64,000 nucleotides of DNA from Gammaproteobacteria bacterium LSUCC0112 (GTDB taxonomy: Bacteria; Pseudomonadota; Gammaproteobacteria; Pseudomonadales; Pseudohongiellaceae): the NCBI GenBank assembly GCA_004535785.1, contig SPIB01000001.1:944548-1008547 (forward strand). The letters are read 5' to 3'. A model generated the notes under the pieces. It was given only the letters and a program-made list of their open reading frames with translations, was not told the DNA's origin and ran no database searches. The position numbers and the translations under genes were made by a program. Numbering within the stretch: position 1 is the first letter of the stretch; each line of letters opens with the position of its first letter. Below are positions 35,249-44,054 of this stretch, in pieces.

Positions 35249-35737
35249 TCAGAGTGTGCTGCCGGCAAAGTCGGTCAGGGCTTGACCGGTCAGCCGGTAT
35301 CCCGTCCATTCACTTTGCGGGCGCGCACCCAGTGATTCGTAAAAGTCGATGGCCGGGGTGTTCCAGTCCAGTACATTCCACTCAAACCGACCACAACCTT
35401 TGGCTACAGCTTCACGCGCAAGATAATGCAGCAATGCTTTGCCGGCACCCAAACCACGGAATTCCGGCGATACGTACAGATCTTCCAGAAACAGGCCTCG
35501 TTTGCCCAGCCAGGTTGAGTAATTAAAAAAGTACACCGCAAACCCCACGGGTTGGTCGTCCAGCAGGCAAATCAAGGCGCTGACGGTGGATTCCGGACCA
35601 AATATGGAATCACGGATACCTTGGACATCGGTGACGACCTCGTGCTCGGCACGCTCATAAATCGCCAGTTCGCGAATAAAGTGGTAAATCAGCGCCGAGT
35701 CCTCAGGCGTTGCCGGGCGTATCACAATTGCGGTCAT
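35249..35737 (-). CDS. GNAT acetyltransferase, SSAT-like
   Basis: The product is a 162-residue acetyltransferase. [22 protein letters not shown] gives the acetyl-CoA binding loop (R/Q-x-x-G-x-G/A) and matches the diamine/thialysine N-acetyltransferase group. [19 protein letters not shown] is the C-terminal acceptor-side motif. It probably acetylates a small amine such as a polyamine or thialysine. The ATG at 35737 is preceded by gggag. It lies 28 bases before fabV in the same operon. Confidence 0.88.
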   Translation of the reverse strand: MTAIVIRPATPEDSALIYHFIRELAIYERAEHEVVTDVQGIRDSIFGPESTVSALICLLDDQPVGFAVYFFNYSTWLGKRGLFLEDLYVSPEFRGLGAGKALLHYLAREAVAKGCGRFEWNVLDWNTPAIDFYESLGARPQSEWTGYRLTGQALTDFAGSTL

Positions 35738-35767
35738 CTCTGACTCCCTTTTTTTAAGGCGCACAGT

Positions 35768-37060
35768 TTAGGGGAGTGGGGCCGTACCTGTCGACACATC
35801 CATAATCATGCGCGCCAGCAGGTACAGGCGCGGCTCGATGGAGTCCAGCAACACATACTCGGCGCTGCTGGTGTGCGCACCAAAACCCTGCAAACCAAAA
35901 CGCTCAATGACAGGCGCCTGTGTTTCCAGTGCCGCAAACGCGGCATCGGTGCCGCCGCCTTCGGCCTGATCGTTCACCACTAGCTCGCGGCCAAGTTCAG
36001 CATAAATGGTTTTGGCATGGTCACTCAGCGCGCGGGAGGCCGGGGTTGCCGTGAGCGGCGGACGACGGTTTTCGTAGGTCACCACCACCTCGGTGTCCGG
36101 AATCAGCTTATTAACAATGCGCTCCTGAATACGGGCCTGCAAGCGTTCGAAGTCCTCGATCCGCAACATACGGATATCACCGCTGGCCACCGCTTTCTCA
36201 GGAATCACATTGCGATTGGTGCCCGCCTGGGCAACCGTCCAACTCAACTTCAGTCCGGTATCCGACTCGGATAGATTGCTCAGCTGCAATACCTGATGCG
36301 CCAGTTCATAAAAGGCATTGCGCCCCATTTCAGGTGCGGCACCGGCGTGTGACGCCCGGCCCGTCACGGTCATGGTCGCCGCGCCGATACCGCTGGTGGC
36401 CAGTGTCAGGGAATCGCTGTTGATACCCGCAGGTTCGACGGAGAACACCGCATCGTGTTCTGCTGCCATACGCGTGATGGTGGCGCGCGATCCGGGCGAA
36501 CTGATCTCTTCGTCACCATTAATCAGTACGGTCAATGTGCCGTAGTCAGCAAATCCCAAGGCCTGCAACATGGCGATGGTATGAATGATGACAGCAACAC
36601 CTTGTTTATCATCGGAGATACCCAGACCATAGGCCCGATCACCGTCGATACGGAAGGGTTGCTCGGCAATCATGCCGCGGATGTAAACCGTGTCCATGTG
36701 CGCCAGCAGCAGAATTTTTTTGTCTCCGCTGCCAGTGAATCGGGCGTGCACCATGCGACCAATCTGTGCCGGGGTATCAAACATACGATACGCATCCTCA
36801 CTGGGATCCAACAGCTCAACGTCGCCACCCAGCGTGCGTAACGCTTGCGCTATCAACTCGGCAATCCGGTCGAGGCCTTCGCGATCGCCGCTGCCAGACT
36901 CTATCGCAACCAACTCGGACAACGTCTCGATCAGGGGCGCCTTTTGCGCGCTGGCTGCCGATAACACGTCGGCATCCGGGGCCGGTTGGGCATGCAGTGG
37001 CGCCGCCATCAATGACGTGCAGATCAACAAAGCGCTGAACAGGTGGTTTTTAGAAGACAT
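35768..37060 (-). CDS. M20 family metallopeptidase, CPG2-like, exported
   Basis: This 430-residue protein has a signal peptide (cleavage about residue 25, LHAQP). The di-zinc site is complete: LLLAHMDTVY supplies H and D, GISDDKQG the bridging D, NGDEEISSPG the catalytic and ligand E, and the C-terminal GFGAHTSS the last histidine. The order and spacing match carboxypeptidase G2 and glutamate carboxypeptidases. It should cleave C-terminal glutamate or similar residues from peptides or conjugates in the periplasm. A dimerisation domain lies at about 215-325. It follows a small membrane-protein gene by four bases. Confidence 0.9.
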   Translation of the reverse strand: MSSKNHLFSALLICTSLMAAPLHAQPAPDADVLSAASAQKAPLIETLSELVAIESGSGDREGLDRIAELIAQALRTLGGDVELLDPSEDAYRMFDTPAQIGRMVHARFTGSGDKKILLLAHMDTVYIRGMIAEQPFRIDGDRAYGLGISDDKQGVAVIIHTIAMLQALGFADYGTLTVLINGDEEISSPGSRATITRMAAEHDAVFSVEPAGINSDSLTLATSGIGAATMTVTGRASHAGAAPEMGRNAFYELAHQVLQLSNLSESDTGLKLSWTVAQAGTNRNVIPEKAVASGDIRMLRIEDFERLQARIQERIVNKLIPDTEVVVTYENRRPPLTATPASRALSDHAKTIYAELGRELVVNDQAEGGGTDAAFAALETQAPVIERFGLQGFGAHTSSAEYVLLDSIEPRLYLLARMIMDVSTGTAPLP

Positions 37061-37064
37061 TCAC

Positions 37065-37355
37065 TTACTCCAACATGTTGTGCCGGCGCATGTAGCGCAT
37101 GGCAAAAGGTAATTCCATCACACTATACGTGATCAGCGTAAACCAGAACCAGTTCACCTCTGCCACCACCAGCGAAAACGTTTGTTCACTGCCGGCGTAC
37201 ACTGAACCGGCTACCAGCAGGGCCACGACGGTGGCCACAGCGTCATTCATGATCAAACGCCAACGGCTGTTACCCACCTGACGCGGATAAAGCAGTTGAT
37301 AACAAAAGACTATCAACACGGCATCGAGTAACAGAATAGTCAGTTCAGCAGGCAT
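37065..37355 (-). CDS. Small three-helix membrane protein, unknown function
   Basis: The product is a 96-residue protein with three hydrophobic stretches (about residues 4-22, 41-54 and 66-82). It has no motif I recognise. It lies 20 bases after the SDR gene and four bases before the M20 peptidase gene, so it is probably translated as part of the operon. The tight spacing is the main support for it being real. The function is unknown. Confidence 0.7.
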   Translation of the reverse strand: MPAELTILLLDAVLIVFCYQLLYPRQVGNSRWRLIMNDAVATVVALLVAGSVYAGSEQTFSLVVAEVNWFWFTLITYSVMELPFAMRYMRRHNMLE

Positions 37356-37375
37356 GTGTTTTGCTCAGGCAACCA

Positions 37376-38146
37376 TCAGTTGCGCAGGTAGGATGCACCA
37401 TTGGCATCGATGATGGCACCGGTCAGATAGGCAGTATTGTCACTGCACAAATAAGCAACCAGATCGCCAATTTCTGACGGTTGGCCAATACGTCCCAGCG
37501 GACTTTGCGCAGCAATGTCGTCCCAACCGGCGGCTTTGATCCGCGGCGAAGCTGAGGGGGTTTCAGTCCACCCGGGCGCCACGGCATACACGTGAATCCC
37601 ATACTGACCCAAGGCTTGCGCCAGCGACTGGCTGGCGGAATTCAATCCTGACTTGGCGGCACCATAGGCAGGCGCGTTGGGCTCACCCCGGAACGCCCCC
37701 CGGGACGTGATGTTGACAATCTTGCCCATGCGTCGAGCGATCATGCCGCGCGCCACTAAAAACGCCAGATTCATGGGGGCGGTCAGATTTAAATGCAGGC
37801 AGGCGGACCAGTGTTGTTGCCATTGCTCAAAATCTGGCCCGGCGATGTCTTGCCGCGTGAACAGACCCGCCGCATTGACCAGTACATCAATGTGCCCAAA
37901 CTGTTGCAGAACATGGGCGACCAGCTGCTCAGCTTGCTGCGCGTCAGTCACGTCACACGGAAACACCGCATGGCCGTCACCCTGCAATGACAGCAGCAGC
38001 GCATGCGCCTCGTCTGCGCGACTGCGGTAACTGACCGCAATCTGGTACCCGCTGCGGGCCAGTGCTACCGCGCAGGCGCGTCCGATGCCGGTCGCGGCAC
38101 CGGTCACCAAGGCAACTTTTTTATGGCCTTGTTGGGTCTCTGTCAT
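37376..38146 (-). CDS. SDR family oxidoreductase
   Basis: The product is a 256-residue short-chain dehydrogenase. The NAD(P) motif TGAATGIGRA lies at about residues 15-24 and NAAG at 91-94. The catalytic residues are S148, Y161 and K165 in YGAAK. A conserved PGWTET follows. It resembles 3-oxoacyl-ACP reductase-like enzymes, but the true substrate cannot be told. It begins with an ATGA overlap on the GNAT gene upstream. Confidence 0.9.
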   Translation of the reverse strand: MTETQQGHKKVALVTGAATGIGRACAVALARSGYQIAVSYRSRADEAHALLLSLQGDGHAVFPCDVTDAQQAEQLVAHVLQQFGHIDVLVNAAGLFTRQDIAGPDFEQWQQHWSACLHLNLTAPMNLAFLVARGMIARRMGKIVNITSRGAFRGEPNAPAYGAAKSGLNSASQSLAQALGQYGIHVYAVAPGWTETPSASPRIKAAGWDDIAAQSPLGRIGQPSEIGDLVAYLCSDNTAYLTGAIIDANGASYLRN

Positions 38147-38679
38147 ACGCGGCCTGCCTCAGCATTGTCGTCAAACACAATCTGCCAATAACCCACGTTT
38201 AACCAGCGGCCCTGTTTGAAACCTATCTGTTCGAATTCACCAATTTTTTTCATGCCCACTTTCTCATGCAAGGCAATACTCGCAGGGTTCGGCAAGGCAA
38301 TTCCCCCCACGGCGGCATGCACACCGCACGCCCTCAGCAAGCGAAACAGCTCTGCATACAACGCCGTACCGGTGCCTTTGCCCGCCTGTCCCGGCGCCAT
38401 ATACACAGTGATTTCCACTGAATAGCGATACGCAATGCGCGGCTTCCAGCGGGTGGCGTAAGCATAACCCAACACGTCGCCGTCTTTTTCAGCAACCAGC
38501 CATGGTAAACCGAGGGCCTTCACATCGGTGATGCGTTGTGCCATCTCGGCGGCTGATAAGGTCTGCTCCTCAAAAGTGATGACAGACGTTGTTATGTAAT
38601 GGTTGTAGATGCGAACAATCGCGTCGGCATCATCCACATGCGCCGCGCGAACGGGCCAGTTGTTGGCTGAATCGGTCAT
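38143..38679 (-). CDS. GNAT acetyltransferase, phosphinothricin acetyltransferase-like
   Basis: The product is a 178-residue acetyltransferase. VRAAHVDDADAIVRIYNHYI, TFEEQTLSAAEM, LGYAYATRWKPRIAYRYSVE and the acetyl-CoA loop GQAGKGTGTALY match the Pat/MddA family. Chromosomal members acetylate methionine sulfoximine, methionine sulfone and related glutamate analogues. The ATG at 38679 is the family start. Its stop overlaps the SDR start, and it lies four bases after the MscS gene. Confidence 0.9.
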   Translation of the reverse strand: MTDSANNWPVRAAHVDDADAIVRIYNHYITTSVITFEEQTLSAAEMAQRITDVKALGLPWLVAEKDGDVLGYAYATRWKPRIAYRYSVEITVYMAPGQAGKGTGTALYAELFRLLRACGVHAAVGGIALPNPASIALHEKVGMKKIGEFEQIGFKQGRWLNVGYWQIVFDDNAEAGRV

Positions 38680-38683
38680 GGTG

Positions 38684-39592
38684 TTATTGTCCGGGCTCAG
38701 CGTCGTGCGCGGGCTGAGCAGTTTGGGGTTCGGTGGCTCTGACAGGTTTCTTGATAAAATCATTGTGCAAAAACACATCGGTCAGGATGGCCTGCTCGAT
38801 AAAACCGCGCTCACCGGATTTGGCAGGGACACGCACAATGAGATGCACCTCACCGGCGGTCGGCACTTGTATGGTGACTCGCGGATCAACAGACGGCACT
38901 TCGAGTCCGCGCTTGATACTGATGCGGTTCATGTATTTGCGCACTTCCTCCAGATAGGGGGCACAATGTCTTTTTGCGGACTCAAGAAAGGCTTTTTGAG
39001 CTTCATGCCAGTCTTCATCGCGTCTAAAGGGGATGGTAAACACATGAAACACATAGTCATGTGTAAAACTCTCGTTGATCACCGGTTCTGAGACAAACAT
39101 GGCATTGGGAATCACCATGGTGCGCCCGGTGCGCTGGTGGGTAATTTTGCCAGGCCCGACTTCCATAATGGTGGTCGCCAACAGATTCTGGTCAATCACA
39201 TCGCCCCGGAAATCTTTGACCTGAATACGATCACCCAGATTAAACGAATTCGATATGGTTTTGAGCAAGGTGCCAATCATGCACAGAATCAGCTCTTTGG
39301 TGGCAACCACAAAAGCCACCGCGATGGCGACAATCGACAGAGCCAGGGTGCGCAATTCCTCGCCCCAGATCAGCACCAGCCCCAGCATCAACAGCAATAA
39401 CAAGCCGTTGCGGGACTGCACCATCCACTTGCGCCGTAACTCCGTGGAGGCGACACTGCGGCGGATAAACCGGCCCAGCAAGGCACGTAAGGCCAGCACC
39501 GTCACAATCAGAATCACCGAACTGGTGATCAGACTGATCATGGAGTCAGACAATACAAAGTTGGTTAACCATGCCTGTATTTGCTCGAGCAT
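38684..39592 (-). CDS. MscS family mechanosensitive channel
   Basis: The product is a 302-residue membrane protein with three N-terminal helices (about residues 18-38, 62-79 and 82-105) and a soluble beta domain. The last helix and the following FNLGDRIQVKDFRGDVIDQ and GRTMVIPNAMF match the MscS pore-lining helix and beta domain. Members open on membrane tension to release solutes during osmotic downshock. It lies 20 bases after the racemase gene and belongs to the same operon. Whether it senses tension itself or has a regulatory role is unknown. Confidence 0.88.
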   Translation of the reverse strand: MLEQIQAWLTNFVLSDSMISLITSSVILIVTVLALRALLGRFIRRSVASTELRRKWMVQSRNGLLLLLMLGLVLIWGEELRTLALSIVAIAVAFVVATKELILCMIGTLLKTISNSFNLGDRIQVKDFRGDVIDQNLLATTIMEVGPGKITHQRTGRTMVIPNAMFVSEPVINESFTHDYVFHVFTIPFRRDEDWHEAQKAFLESAKRHCAPYLEEVRKYMNRISIKRGLEVPSVDPRVTIQVPTAGEVHLIVRVPAKSGERGFIEQAILTDVFLHNDFIKKPVRATEPQTAQPAHDAEPGQ

Positions 39593-39612
39593 TTATCTCA
39601 TCCCCAGGTCTC

Positions 39613-40308
39613 TCATGCTCCGGCAAGTGCCAACCTGACGGCCTGCTGCGCATGAATGGCGGTGGTATCAAACAGTGCGATCGGCGTATCTGACTGTTGA
39701 ACCAGCAGCGAGATTTCGGTGCAACCCAGAATCACCGCCTCCGCCCCCTGCTGCTGAAGCCTATTAATGATTTCGAGGTAGTGTAATCGGGAGCTGCCCT
39801 GAATGATTCCCAGACAAAGCTCTTCATAAATAATGCAGTTCACGACCTCGCGATCGGCCTGATCGGGAACCACAACGTTGATACCTTTGGCTGTTAACCT
39901 GTCTTTGTAAAATGCCTGCTCCATGGTGAAACGTGTGCCGAGCAAACCAACGCTGCGCACGCCCTTGGCAATCAGTTCATCGGCTGTGGCATCGGCAATA
40001 TGCAGAATTGGCAAGCTGATCACATTGGCAATCGCAGGTGCTACCTTGTGCATGGTGTTGGTACAAATCACCAGAAAGTCTGCGCCCGCGTGTTGCACGG
40101 CCAATGCTGCATCGGCCAGCACCTTGCCGGCCTGATCCCAGTCGCCTTGCATCTGCAGTGCTTCAATTTCTGCAAAATCAACGCTGTACAGGATAATTTT
40201 GGCAGAATGCAGGCCCCCGAGTTGTTGGCGGACACCTTCATTGATGGCGCGGTAATAGGTTTGTGTGGATTCCCAGCTCATGCCACCCAACAGTCCGATG
40301 GTTTTCAT
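39613..40308 (-). CDS. Aspartate/glutamate racemase family protein
   Basis: The product is a 231-residue cofactor-independent racemase. MKTIGLLGGMSWESTQTYYR is the N-terminal signature of the YgeA/RacX group. The two catalytic cysteines are in FLVICTNTMHK (about residue 82) and VILGCTEI (about residue 195). It should racemise aspartate, glutamate or another amino acid; E. coli YgeA prefers homoserine and other residues. The ATG at 40308 is chosen for the family start and overlaps the upstream stop as ATGA. Confidence 0.9.
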   Translation of the reverse strand: MKTIGLLGGMSWESTQTYYRAINEGVRQQLGGLHSAKIILYSVDFAEIEALQMQGDWDQAGKVLADAALAVQHAGADFLVICTNTMHKVAPAIANVISLPILHIADATADELIAKGVRSVGLLGTRFTMEQAFYKDRLTAKGINVVVPDQADREVVNCIIYEELCLGIIQGSSRLHYLEIINRLQQQGAEAVILGCTEISLLVQQSDTPIALFDTTAIHAQQAVRLALAGA

Positions 40309-41159
40309 GTGGCACTGCCCGGCAGCCGCAGCTGATAAATGGCACGTTGGGTAATGGTGCAGACACACACCTGATCATGGGCCCTGAACAGGTTAAATTC
40401 GCAATCGGCGAATTCATGGCCCTTTTTTTCAAACAATCGGGTAATTTTCATTTCACTGATCAACTCGGTTCCCAAGGCCACGGCCTGATAGTTTTGAGAC
40501 CAGGTTTCCATATGAATCCATGGGCTCATGCGCGCGACCGCTGCAAAATGCCGGTTGGCACAGCCGAGCAAAAATGCCATGTTTGCAAAGCCGCCACTGC
40601 CCGCAGCAGCATCGGTTCTGAGTAGCGCCGCCATGCCTTGCTGTTCACGCAGATAAGAGGCCATCTCATGATCCGCGGACCACAGATAACGCACTGACGC
40701 ACATCCGCTGATCTGCAAGGCCTCCATCAACGCCCGGCTGACGGGGGGTGCAACAAAGTCCGGGCGAATCAATGCGTCACCGCGCATCACCGGGGCTGTT
40801 GGCAAGCGCTGCGCCACACTCACAGAGGCCTGCGCACAGAGCCGACCATCACTGAGCAATTCCGCGTCATAACCGGAATCCGATGGGTGAACAAACACAT
40901 TAAACTCGCTTTCATCATACAAAGGCGATTTGACGGATACATGCGCCGTGCCGCGCGCCAACCAGCTTAAACCCCACGCTTGTACGGCAGGATGAATCAG
41001 GTAGGACGAGACCGTGACCCCCGGCACCAGCGCGCCGGTAAACCCATACGCCTTGGCAATCTGGTCTGAGTGAATGCGGTTGTCGGAGTCAGGCACTTGA
41101 TTAAATGCAACCGCTGACCAGCTGACCGGTTGGGTGGCACGCGACAGAGTTGTGTTCAT
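40305..41159 (-). CDS. Hotdog-fold MaoC-like protein
   Basis: This 284-residue protein has HSDQIAKAYGFTGALVPG near residue 30, which resembles the hydratase-2 motif of MaoC-like hotdog proteins. The C-terminal half (NLFRAHDQVCVCTITQRAIYQL) fits a second hotdog half. The catalytic Asp/His pair of R-specific enoyl-CoA hydratases is not clearly retained, so it may be a binding or thioesterase-like member. It is translationally coupled on both sides by ATGA overlaps. The function is not known. Confidence 0.65.
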   Translation of the reverse strand: MNTTLSRATQPVSWSAVAFNQVPDSDNRIHSDQIAKAYGFTGALVPGVTVSSYLIHPAVQAWGLSWLARGTAHVSVKSPLYDESEFNVFVHPSDSGYDAELLSDGRLCAQASVSVAQRLPTAPVMRGDALIRPDFVAPPVSRALMEALQISGCASVRYLWSADHEMASYLREQQGMAALLRTDAAAGSGGFANMAFLLGCANRHFAAVARMSPWIHMETWSQNYQAVALGTELISEMKITRLFEKKGHEFADCEFNLFRAHDQVCVCTITQRAIYQLRLPGSAT

Positions 41160-41626
41160 AGTTCCGTGGCCTTGGCGGCCTGGGCTTTGACATAACGCAC
41201 AAACCCCGGGTCTTCGCCTTTTAACAAACGTGGCAGGTAGGTGCAAAAATCTTCGTTTGCACACCAGTCCTGAATGTAGTCTTCCCAGGAATTCCAGCGA
41301 CGGGCCTGCTTGGGCGACATTTTGTCTTCGTACAGCAGCAGATAGGCGCGTTCAAACAACGACATCAACATACTGAAAATGATCAACTGACGCTCGGCCT
41401 GCTCATCACTCAAGGATGGCGTGGCGTCTTTGGAAAACAAGCGCAGATCCGGATTCTCCAGCGCAACCTTCAAAAAATCCTGATAGTTGTCGGAGAGCAG
41501 CTGATACACCTCTTCCTCTTCGTTCTCTCGCTCTTTTTGTTGTTCAAACAAAAACACCGCAATGGCCAGAGGCAAACCAATCACCGTCACCACGTAACTC
41601 ATTAGTTCCCAGACTTCGGTATTCAT
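41156..41626 (-). CDS. Membrane-anchored protein of unknown function
   Basis: The product is a 156-residue protein with one N-terminal membrane helix (about residues 6-27, ELMSYVVTVIGLPLAIAVFLFE). A charged segment (QQKERENEEEEVYQ) and a helical cytoplasmic part follow. FERAYLLLYEDKMSPKQARRWNSWEDY is notable but not a motif I recognise. It is the first gene of the eleven-gene minus-strand cluster. It may resemble the membrane-anchored helical proteins with an N-terminal helix found near stress genes, but I do not assign a family. Confidence 0.75.
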   Translation of the reverse strand: MNTEVWELMSYVVTVIGLPLAIAVFLFEQQKERENEEEEVYQLLSDNYQDFLKVALENPDLRLFSKDATPSLSDEQAERQLIIFSMLMSLFERAYLLLYEDKMSPKQARRWNSWEDYIQDWCANEDFCTYLPRLLKGEDPGFVRYVKAQAAKATEL

Positions 41627-41751
41627 GGTTGCTTCTCTGCTCACTGCGTCGTCAGGCAATATACAAACATGGATGACGCTCTACAAGTTGAAACAAGTGC
41701 CGTAGCAGGTAACAATGGCATCGAACCCAGACGACAGTTACCGGAGCCAAC

Positions 41752-42519
41752 ATGACCGAACCCTCGCAGAAATACGCAGACACCCGCCCCCCACATATTG
41801 ACCCGGAAGAGTGGCAAATCCGCGTTGATCTGGCGGCCGCCTATCGCCTTGTCGCCCATTTTGGCTGGGATGACCTGATTTTTACGCATCTGTCAGCGCG
41901 CCTGCCGGGTGCTGATCACCGCTTTCTGATTAACCCTTATGGCATGATGTTCCATGAAATCACCGCCTCGTCGCTGGTCAAAGTGGATCAGGCCGGCAAC
42001 ATCGTAGCCGACAATGGTTATCGCATTAATCCGGCTGGTTTTACGATTCATAGCGCGATCCACATGGCCAAGGAAGACGCCGGCAGCGTCATGCATCTTC
42101 ATAATCATGCCGGCACGGCTGTCTCCGCGCAGAAAGACGGGTTGCTGCCGATTACGCAGACCGCCATGCTGGTGTATCCCCGCATTGCTTATCATGACTA
42201 CGAAGGTGTGGCGCTGGATCTGGACGAGCGCGAGCGCATTGTCAACGATCTGGGCGACAAGGATGTGATGATCCTGCGCAATCACGGCACGTTAACCATC
42301 GGCCAGACGGTGGCGGAAGCCTTTACGCTGATGTACTTCCTCGAGAACGCCTGTGAAAAACAGATCAAGGCGCAAGCGGGCGGAGCACTGAATTTCCCCT
42401 CTGCACAGGCGCTGGAAACCACGCGTCAGCAATCCAGCATGCTGCCAAAAGTGGCACCCTTGGTATGGCCGGGGCTGATACGCCTGCTGGATGCCAAGGA
42501 CCCGAGCTACCGCACCTGA
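41752..42519 (+). CDS. Class II aldolase/adducin family protein
   Basis: The product is a 255-residue protein with the aldolase II fold. HFGWDDLIFTHLSAR, INPYGMMFHEITASSLVKVD and the metal-binding histidines in MHLHNHAGTAV and LRNHGTLTIG are present. The zinc site (two His of HLHNH plus the later His of NHG) looks complete. It resembles the adducin-like group with uncertain substrates rather than fuculose or ribulose phosphate aldolases. It is divergent from the long minus-strand cluster and converges on emrB with a seven-base gap. Confidence 0.88.
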   Translation: MTEPSQKYADTRPPHIDPEEWQIRVDLAAAYRLVAHFGWDDLIFTHLSARLPGADHRFLINPYGMMFHEITASSLVKVDQAGNIVADNGYRINPAGFTIHSAIHMAKEDAGSVMHLHNHAGTAVSAQKDGLLPITQTAMLVYPRIAYHDYEGVALDLDERERIVNDLGDKDVMILRNHGTLTIGQTVAEAFTLMYFLENACEKQIKAQAGGALNFPSAQALETTRQQSSMLPKVAPLVWPGLIRLLDAKDPSYRT

Positions 42520-42526
42520 GCGGGAT

Positions 42527-44044
42527 TCAGGCAGTCACAGGTGCGGGTCGTCGCAGCAGCAACACCAGCGGCGCGGCGGCGATGACAATCCACATCATCA
42601 GGCGAAAGTCGTTCAGGTAGGCGATGGTGGCTGCCTGTCTGGACACTTCAGCATCCAGTAACGCCAGGGCTGATCCGGCCTGCGAGGCCAGACTGCCGGG
42701 CAGCTGATTGATCGACATGCCCGCGCTGAACGGAGTGATGTATTCACTGAGATAAGCATGGTTGATTTGCATGTTGCGGCCCAATACCGCCATGACCATG
42801 GAAATGCCAATGCTGCTGCCCATGTTGCGCGTCAGGCTGAATACACTGGCGGCCTCTGCCCGATATTGCGGCGCCAGTGTTGCATAGGCGACGGTGCTTA
42901 GCGGGACAAAGATAAAGCCCAGTCCAAACCCTTGCATGGCACCCGTCCAGATCAACAAGGACGGCGGCACGTAGGTGGTAAACAGACTCATCTGGAACAG
43001 CGAGAAGGCGGTCAACGCGAGACCTGACAGAATCAGCACGCGTGGATCAACCCGGTGGGTCAGTTTGCCAACAATCATCATGGCGACCATGGTGCCCATA
43101 CCGCGCGGCGCCATCAGCGTCCCGACATCCAGCACGGGATACCCCATCAGATTCTGCATGTAAGGGGGCAACAGGGCCATGGTGGCCAACAGAATGATTC
43201 CCACAAAAAAGATAAAAAACAGGCTGGCGACCAGATTACGGTCGCGGAACATAGCCGGTGATAAAAACGGGTGTGCTGTCTGACGGGTATGCACTGCGTA
43301 CATCCACAAGGCACTGCAACCGACGGCGCAGTAGAGCAATATTTCACGGGCCTGCAGCCAACCCACATGCTCGCCACGATCCAGAGTCAACTGGATACTG
43401 CCAATCACCAGGGTCAGTGTAAAAAACCCGAATTTGTCGAAAGGCCTTTCTGATCGCTCGGAATCTGGCATAAACAACCACAATCCCACAAAGGTGATCA
43501 CACCCAGCGGCAGATTGATGAGGAAAACCCAGCGCCAGTTGTAGAACTCTGTCAGGTATCCGCCCAACGTTGGGCCCAGAATCGGACCAATCATCACGCC
43601 GACACCCCACATCGCCATGGCACTGCCGTGTTTCTCACGCGGGTTGATGTCTAGCAGTGTGGCCTGTGCCAACGGCACCAGTGCTGCACCAAAACAACCT
43701 TGCAGCACCCGGTAAAGCACCATCGCCTCAATACTGCCCGCCATGCCGCACATCAGTGAGGTCAGTGTGAACCCGGCCGTGCTGACCAGAAAAACGTTTT
43801 TGCGGCCAAAACGCCCTGCCATCCAGCCGGTTGGCAGAGTCATGATGGCGGAAGCCACAATGTAGGATGTCAGCACCCAGGTAATCTGATCCTGCGTGGC
43901 TGACAGGCTGCCTTGCATGTGCGGCAGCGCCACGTTGGCAATGGTGGTATCGAGCACCTGCATGATGGTTGCCAGCATGATCGACAGCGTGATCAATCCA
44001 CGATAGGGCACGGCACTGGCTGTGGTGCTGACGCTGCTCACCAT
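42527..44044 (-). CDS. DHA2 family MFS drug exporter, EmrB-like
   Basis: The product is a 505-residue MFS protein with 14 predicted helices. The N-terminal LDTTIANVALPHMQGSL is the motif D1 signature of the DHA2 (EmrB/QacA) family. GWMAGRFGRKNVFLVS (motif A) and the antiporter motif C (GVMIGPILGPTLGGYLTE) are also present. It should export hydrophobic drugs or fatty acids with an EmrA-like adaptor and a TolC channel. It lies 10 bases after the adaptor gene. ATG at 44044 with agagg upstream is chosen over a TTG eight codons earlier. Confidence 0.93.
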   Translation of the reverse strand: MVSSVSTTASAVPYRGLITLSIMLATIMQVLDTTIANVALPHMQGSLSATQDQITWVLTSYIVASAIMTLPTGWMAGRFGRKNVFLVSTAGFTLTSLMCGMAGSIEAMVLYRVLQGCFGAALVPLAQATLLDINPREKHGSAMAMWGVGVMIGPILGPTLGGYLTEFYNWRWVFLINLPLGVITFVGLWLFMPDSERSERPFDKFGFFTLTLVIGSIQLTLDRGEHVGWLQAREILLYCAVGCSALWMYAVHTRQTAHPFLSPAMFRDRNLVASLFFIFFVGIILLATMALLPPYMQNLMGYPVLDVGTLMAPRGMGTMVAMMIVGKLTHRVDPRVLILSGLALTAFSLFQMSLFTTYVPPSLLIWTGAMQGFGLGFIFVPLSTVAYATLAPQYRAEAASVFSLTRNMGSSIGISMVMAVLGRNMQINHAYLSEYITPFSAGMSINQLPGSLASQAGSALALLDAEVSRQAATIAYLNDFRLMMWIVIAAAPLVLLLRRPAPVTA

Positions 44045-44054
44045 CAACAACCTC

